A stretch of DNA of 9,032 nucleotides from an uncultured Prevotellaceae bacterium (GTDB lineage: Bacteria > Bacteroidota > Bacteroidia > Bacteroidales > Bacteroidaceae), in contig CALZJL010000036.1 of NCBI GenBank assembly GCA_945787625.1, positions 1-9,032 of the forward strand, given 5' to 3'. The position numbers were made by a program, and so were the translations under genes. Numbering within the stretch: position 1 is the first letter of the stretch; every line of letters starts with the position of its first letter. The notes under the pieces are model-generated. The model was not told where the DNA came from. It worked only from the letters and a program-made list of their open reading frames with translations, and did no database searches. This document shows, in pieces, positions 5,395 through 9,032 of the stretch.

Positions 5395-6444
5395 ATGTAT
5401 CGTAATAGAGCCATAATATACCTGCTCGTCGCCCTCCTGTCGCACGTCCTCGGTCATGCACAGGAAGGTCGCAGCATATTCAATTTCCTCAATCTGCCCA
5501 CCTCATCGCACGCCCTTGCCCTCGGAGGCAAAAACATCACCCTCGTCGACGACGACGCCTCGCTCGCAGCCATCAACCCTGCTCTCATGGCCAATGTCAC
5601 CGACCGCAGCCTCTGTTTCAACTTCCTTACCTATATGAAAGGCAGCAATGCAGGCTCCCTCAACTACGTCCAGAACCACGGCAAGTATGGCAACTGGGGC
5701 GTAGGAGCCCAGTTCGTAGGCTACGGAGGCATCATAGAGACAGACCTCGAAGGCAACCGCCTCGGCACCCTCACAGCCCTCGACATGAACCTCTACGGCG
5801 GCTATAGCTACATGCTCTCCGACAGATTTACAGGCGGAGTCTACGGCAAATTCCTATACAGCCACTACGCAGGCTACACCTCCATAGGCCTCGCCGTAGA
5901 CCTCGGCATCAACTATTACGACGAAGACCACGACCTCTCCATCTCCACCCTCTTTGCCAACCTCGGCGGACAAGTCCGAGCCTTTGGCGACGTCAAGGAG
6001 CGGCTCCCCATCGACATGCAGATAGGCATCAGCAAGGGCCTCACATTCCTCCCCGTCAGGCTGCACCTCACCCTCTTCGACATGTTTCAGTGGAAGAGCA
6101 CCAACTACAGCAACGGAGGCGAACCCGTAGGAGCAGGACAGGTCATACTCAGCCATATAGACCTCGGAGCCGACATACTCCTGTGGCAAGACCGAATATG
6201 GGTAGGCTTAGGCTACAACTTCCGCCGCGGCTACGAAATGAAAGCCGCAGGCAGTTCACACGCCGCAGGTCTCACCCTCGGTGCAGGCCTCAGCATCAAG
6301 AACATCAAGTTTGGCATAGCATACGGCAACTACCACTACGGAGCCCCCACGCTCGACTTCACCCTCGCCTACAGCTTCCCGAGAAAGCCCAAACAACAAC
6401 CCAAAAAACAATCGACCCAACCAAACAACCAAACAACAAAATAA
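5395..6444 (+). CDS. porQ: Type IX secretion system protein PorQ
   Basis: A 349-residue PorQ-family outer-membrane protein. In Porphyromonas gingivalis, PorQ belongs with PorU, PorV and PorZ to the surface complex that matures and attaches type IX cargo. Residues 1-22 are a signal peptide (basic YRNR, hydrophobic core, cleavage after GHA before Q23). The mature start has the family pattern GRSIFNFLNLP, ALALGG and the NPAL at 61-64. The rest is made of alternating aromatic-glycine beta strands typical of a barrel. The last 20 residues or so after SFP are hydrophilic and rich in Lys, Gln, Asn and Thr, probably a low-complexity addition. ATG 5395 is chosen from the signal peptide and promoter; ATG 5386 would add three residues, and an in-frame TTG at 5290 lies upstream of the promoter. 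It leads the porQ-cmk-ispH operon, 9 bases before cmk. Presence of PorQ alone does not prove a working type IX system. Confidence 0.88.
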   Translation: MYRNRAIIYLLVALLSHVLGHAQEGRSIFNFLNLPTSSHALALGGKNITLVDDDASLAAINPALMANVTDRSLCFNFLTYMKGSNAGSLNYVQNHGKYGNWGVGAQFVGYGGIIETDLEGNRLGTLTALDMNLYGGYSYMLSDRFTGGVYGKFLYSHYAGYTSIGLAVDLGINYYDEDHDLSISTLFANLGGQVRAFGDVKERLPIDMQIGISKGLTFLPVRLHLTLFDMFQWKSTNYSNGGEPVGAGQVILSHIDLGADILLWQDRIWVGLGYNFRRGYEMKAAGSSHAAGLTLGAGLSIKNIKFGIAYGNYHYGAPTLDFTLAYSFPRKPKQQPKKQSTQPNNQTTK

Positions 6445-6453
6445 CCAAACAAC
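6421..6453 (+). repeat. Short A/C-rich direct repeats at the porQ-cmk junction
   Basis: CCAAACAAC occurs at 6421-6429, 6429-6437 and 6445-6453, the last copy ending directly at the cmk ATG. The surrounding stretch from about 6389 is nearly free of G and T. It encodes the polar tail of PorQ and forms the only leader of cmk. Confidence 0.7.
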
Positions 6454-7152
6454 ATGAAAAAAATAACCATAGCCATAGACGGCCACTCCTCCTGCGGCAA
6501 GAGCACCATGGCCAAAGACCTCGCACGCCAGATGGGCTACGTCTATATCGACACCGGCGCCATGTATCGCAGCGTCACCCTCTATGCCATGCAAAACGGC
6601 ATGATAGACCCACAGGGCAACATCGACACACAGCGACTTCAGGCAGCCATGCCCGACATACACATCACCTTCCGCTATAATCCCCAGCGAGGACGCCCCG
6701 ACACCTATCTCAACGGCAAGCTCGTCGAGGACGACATACGCACCATGCAAGTCAGCAACCACGTCAGCCCCATCGCCACATTGGGCTTCGTACGTCAGGC
6801 CATGGTACAGCAGCAACGCCAGATGGGACAGCAAGGCGGAGTCATACTCGACGGCCGCGACATAGGCACCGTAGTCTTCCCCAACGCCGAGCTCAAGATC
6901 TTCGTCACCGCCAGCCCCGAGATACGCGCCAAGCGACGCTACGACGAACTCACAGCCAAAGGACAGACCGTAGACTACCAAGAGATACTCCGCAACGTAC
7001 AGGAGCGCGACTACATCGACAGCCACCGCGAAATCTCGCCCCTCACCCAGGCTCCCGATGCCATCGTGCTCGACAACAGCGACATGACAATCCCCCAACA
7101 GCAAGCATGGTTATTGAAATTGACGAAGGAAGCGGTTTCTGCTTCGGAGTGA
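6454..7152 (+). CDS. cmk: (d)CMP kinase (cytidylate kinase)
   Basis: A 232-residue cytidylate kinase that phosphorylates CMP and dCMP with ATP to the diphosphates in the cytoplasm, feeding nucleic acid and phospholipid synthesis. The P-loop is GHSSCGKS (10-17), followed by YIDTGAMYR (31-39), which binds the nucleotide. [11 protein letters not shown] (133-143) is the family signature around the CMP site, and the basic RDYIDSHR stretch (185-192) belongs to the lid with R161 and R162. The length is normal for the bacterial family. The ATG at 6454 directly precedes KKITIAIDG and follows the porQ stop by 9 bases, without a Shine-Dalgarno. The last 15 codons overlap the start of ispH in a different frame. 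The call is firm. Confidence 0.97.
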   Translation: MKKITIAIDGHSSCGKSTMAKDLARQMGYVYIDTGAMYRSVTLYAMQNGMIDPQGNIDTQRLQAAMPDIHITFRYNPQRGRPDTYLNGKLVEDDIRTMQVSNHVSPIATLGFVRQAMVQQQRQMGQQGGVILDGRDIGTVVFPNAELKIFVTASPEIRAKRRYDELTAKGQTVDYQEILRNVQERDYIDSHREISPLTQAPDAIVLDNSDMTIPQQQAWLLKLTKEAVSASE

Positions 7153-7985
7153 CCCGAGCCATACGCAAGGCCGAAGAAGAACTCAAAGACGGCAAACCAC
7201 TATACTGCCTCGGTGACATCGTACACAACGGCACCGAGTGCAGCCGCCTGCAAGACATGGGCTTGCAGACCATAGACCACGCCCAGCTCAGCCAGCTCCA
7301 CGACTGCAACCTCCTGCTGCGAGCCCACGGCGAGCCCCCCACCACCTACCACCAAGCCCAGCAGCAGAACATACACATCATCGACGCCACCTGTCCCGTA
7401 GTCCTCCATCTCCAAGACCGCATACGCAAAGAATACCAAGAGAGCCAGCAGTCCGCCACCCCCAAGCAGATAGTCATCTTCGGCAAAAACGGACATGCCG
7501 AAGTCCTCGGGCTCGTCGGACAGACCCAAGGCACTGCCATCGTCATCGAAAGCCCCACCGAAGTCAGCCGGCTCGACATGAACACCGACATCAGTCTCTA
7601 CAGCCAGACCACCAAAAGCCTCGACGGCTTCCGCCAGATAGTAGACTATATACAGACCCACATCAGCCCCCACGTCAACTTCAAATACGCCGACACCATC
7701 TGCCGTCAGGTGGCCAACCGCATGCCCAACATACGCAGCTTTGCCCAGACCCACGACGTGGTCCTCTTCGTCTGTGGGCGCAAGAGCAGCAACGGACGCG
7801 TCCTCTTCGGACAGTGCCAAGACGTCAACCCCCGCAGCTACATGATAGAGACAGCCAGCGAGATAGACTCATCGTGGTTTCAGCAGTGCGACACCGTAGG
7901 TATCTGCGGAGCCACCAGCACCCCCAAGTGGCTAATGGAGGAGTGCAAAGTACGAGTCGAGCAGCTCAGCCGCAGCCACGAATGA
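7107..7985 (+). CDS. ispH: 4-hydroxy-3-methylbut-2-enyl diphosphate reductase
   Basis: A 292-residue IspH (LytB), the iron-sulfur enzyme that reduces HMBPP to IPP and DMAPP in the last step of the MEP pathway. The three cluster cysteines are C12 (GFCFGV), C96 (DATCP) and C199 (DTIC), almost the same spacing as in E. coli. Substrate residues H40 (IVHN), H74 (RAHG), H130 and E132 (GHAE), and S227-N229 (SSNG) are present, as is the late GATSTP (268-273). The ATG at 7107 lies inside cmk, and the overlap is required because C12 would be lost with a later start. No Shine-Dalgarno is seen. The last 54 bases overlap the convergent meaB. Its product feeds the prenyl synthase encoded on the other strand at 3523-4503. 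The call is firm. Confidence 0.97.
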   Translation: MVIEIDEGSGFCFGVTRAIRKAEEELKDGKPLYCLGDIVHNGTECSRLQDMGLQTIDHAQLSQLHDCNLLLRAHGEPPTTYHQAQQQNIHIIDATCPVVLHLQDRIRKEYQESQQSATPKQIVIFGKNGHAEVLGLVGQTQGTAIVIESPTEVSRLDMNTDISLYSQTTKSLDGFRQIVDYIQTHISPHVNFKYADTICRQVANRMPNIRSFAQTHDVVLFVCGRKSSNGRVLFGQCQDVNPRSYMIETASEIDSSWFQQCDTVGICGATSTPKWLMEECKVRVEQLSRSHE

Positions 7986-9029
7986 CGATTTCCTGCCAGA
8001 GAGCACCTCGCCCTCAGCCCTCTGCAGCATCGAACTGATAGAGGCATTGCCATAGAAACTATTGCGCAGACACTCATCGATACTCTCATACATCCAATAC
8101 TTGGCCTGCTCAGCACGACGCACCTCAAAATACCCGTTAGCCTTGACAAAGTCAAAATAACGGTAGATCATATCCCACACCTCCTCGATGCCAGTGCCAT
8201 AAAAACCACTATAACACAGCACCTCAGGACTCCAGCCGCTGTCAGGCGTAGGAAACAGGTGCAAGGCATTGCGGAAATGACCCGCAGCCAAGTGGCACTT
8301 TTCCACATTGCTGCCGTCACATTTGTTTATCACGATGCCGTCAGCCATCTCCATAATGCCACGCTTTATACCCTGCAACTCATCGCCAGTACCAGCCAGC
8401 TGTATCAGCAGGAAGAAGTCCACCATCGAGTGGCACGCCGTCTCGCTCTGTCCGACTCCCACCGTCTCCACGAAAATCTTGTCATAACCCGCAGCCTCAC
8501 ACAAGATGATAGACTCACGAGTCTTGCGCGCCACACCACCCAGACTGCCCGCCGAAGGACTCGGGCGTATAAACGACTTGGGGTGTACACTAAGCTTCTC
8601 CATGCGAGTCTTGTCGCCCAAGATACTACCCTTCGTACGCTCGCTGCTCGGGTCTATGGCCAATACAGCCAGTTTGCCGCCCCACTTGTCCAGCACATGA
8701 ATGCCAAACTCATCTATACTCGTACTCTTGCCAGCTCCAGGTACACCGCTGATGCCGATGCGCACACTCTTTCCACTATAAGGCAGACACTTCTCAATCA
8801 CTTCCTGCGCAATCTGGTGATGTTCAGGCAGAGTACTCTCCACCAGAGTCACCGCCTGCCCCAGCATCGAAGCATCTCCCTTGAGGATACCCTCCACATA
8901 TTCAGCAGCACTAAGACGTCGACGCACATAAGAACCACGCTTCAGATACGGATTGCGGCTCGAAGGCTGCGCAACCCCCTTATTGACAGTCAGGCCGGCA
9001 AACTCGGCAGAATTTTCAGGATGGAACAT
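7932..9029 (-). CDS. meaB: MeaB/ArgK-family GTPase, methylmalonyl-CoA mutase chaperone
   Basis: A 365-residue P-loop GTPase of the MeaB/ArgK family (G3E class), which guards loading and reactivation of the B12 cofactor of methylmalonyl-CoA mutase. Motifs: Walker A GVPGAGKS (95-102), DPSS (126-129), the switch region ETVGVGQSE (188-196) and the guanine-specificity motif NKCD (235-238). A helical N-terminal arm with YVEGILKGD (44-52) precedes the G domain, and the C-terminal helices end in [10 protein letters not shown], as expected for dimerisation. The N-terminal pattern HPEN then GLTVNKG matches Bacteroidales MeaB, so the ATG at 9029 is probably the true start even though only 3 bases lie beyond it. 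The mutase genes are not in the window. The 3' end runs 54 bases into ispH on the opposite strand; the overlap codes for the conserved end of MeaB, so it is genuine. Confidence 0.95.
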   Translation of the reverse strand: MFHPENSAEFAGLTVNKGVAQPSSRNPYLKRGSYVRRRLSAAEYVEGILKGDASMLGQAVTLVESTLPEHHQIAQEVIEKCLPYSGKSVRIGISGVPGAGKSTSIDEFGIHVLDKWGGKLAVLAIDPSSERTKGSILGDKTRMEKLSVHPKSFIRPSPSAGSLGGVARKTRESIILCEAAGYDKIFVETVGVGQSETACHSMVDFFLLIQLAGTGDELQGIKRGIMEMADGIVINKCDGSNVEKCHLAAGHFRNALHLFPTPDSGWSPEVLCYSGFYGTGIEEVWDMIYRYFDFVKANGYFEVRRAEQAKYWMYESIDECLRNSFYGNASISSMLQRAEGEVLSGRKSSFVAAAELLDSYFALLH

Positions 9030-9032
9030 ATT

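Noticed and set aside
6256..7104. Minus-strand open frame of 282 codons opposite porQ and cmk
   Set aside because: Valine-, glycine- and alanine-rich translation without domains, lying opposite a clear cmk; a shadow of C-rich coding sequence.
7200..7820. Minus-strand open frame of 206 codons opposite ispH
   Set aside because: Same shadow character; ispH on the other strand has all catalytic residues.
7238..8038. Plus-strand open frame of 266 codons within ispH
   Set aside because: Pro/His/Arg/Gln-rich out-of-frame translation of ispH with no family features.
1..9032. Mobile element, CRISPR array, phage or defence genes
   Set aside because: No transposase, integrase, spaced repeat series or toxin-antitoxin pattern was found; all genes are conserved housekeeping or membrane functions, and the tRNA shows no attachment-site duplication.

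Overview
The window reads as a chromosomal, housekeeping-type segment from a member of the Bacteroidota, most likely order Bacteroidales and of Prevotella/Bacteroides type. The reasons are a PorQ-family type IX secretion protein next to cmk and ispH, an ExbB with its own signal peptide followed by two ExbD genes, -7 boxes of the Bacteroidota form TAnnTTTG ahead of several transcription units, mostly absent Shine-Dalgarno sequences, and a MeaB of Bacteroides type. There is no transposase, phage gene, CRISPR array or toxin module. Every gene is intact, and no stretch of 300 bases or more lacks a gene.

Layout. (1) Positions 4-2485, minus strand: an energy-transduction operon in transcription order exbB, an unrecognised four-helix membrane protein, a long exbD and a short exbD. 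It may continue past the left edge. (2) Positions 2536-2623, minus: tRNA-Ser(GGA), 50 bases upstream of exbB in the same direction, with its own candidate promoter. (3) Positions 2737-5223, minus: tonB, a short-chain polyprenyl diphosphate synthase and tatD, packed stop-to-start and all in one reading frame. (4) Positions 5224-5394: divergent promoter region. (5) Positions 5395-7985, plus: porQ, cmk and ispH, a tight operon in which cmk and ispH overlap by 46 bases. (6) Positions 7932-9029, minus: meaB, whose 3' end overlaps the 3' end of ispH by 54 bases.

How the genes fit together. ExbB, the ExbDs and TonB form the proton-driven inner-membrane motor that powers TonB-dependent outer-membrane transporters, so the window holds all motor parts in two adjacent minus-strand units. 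IspH makes IPP and DMAPP, the substrates of the prenyl synthase. PorQ is an outer-membrane component of type IX secretion. MeaB protects methylmalonyl-CoA mutase, an enzyme of propionate metabolism.

No wholly new system is evident. The items most worth a second look are the four-helix protein between exbB and exbD, which looks like a duplicated two-helix unit; an ExbB without the usual channel glutamate; the tRNA that may act as leader of the exb operon; and the convergent coding overlap of ispH and meaB.
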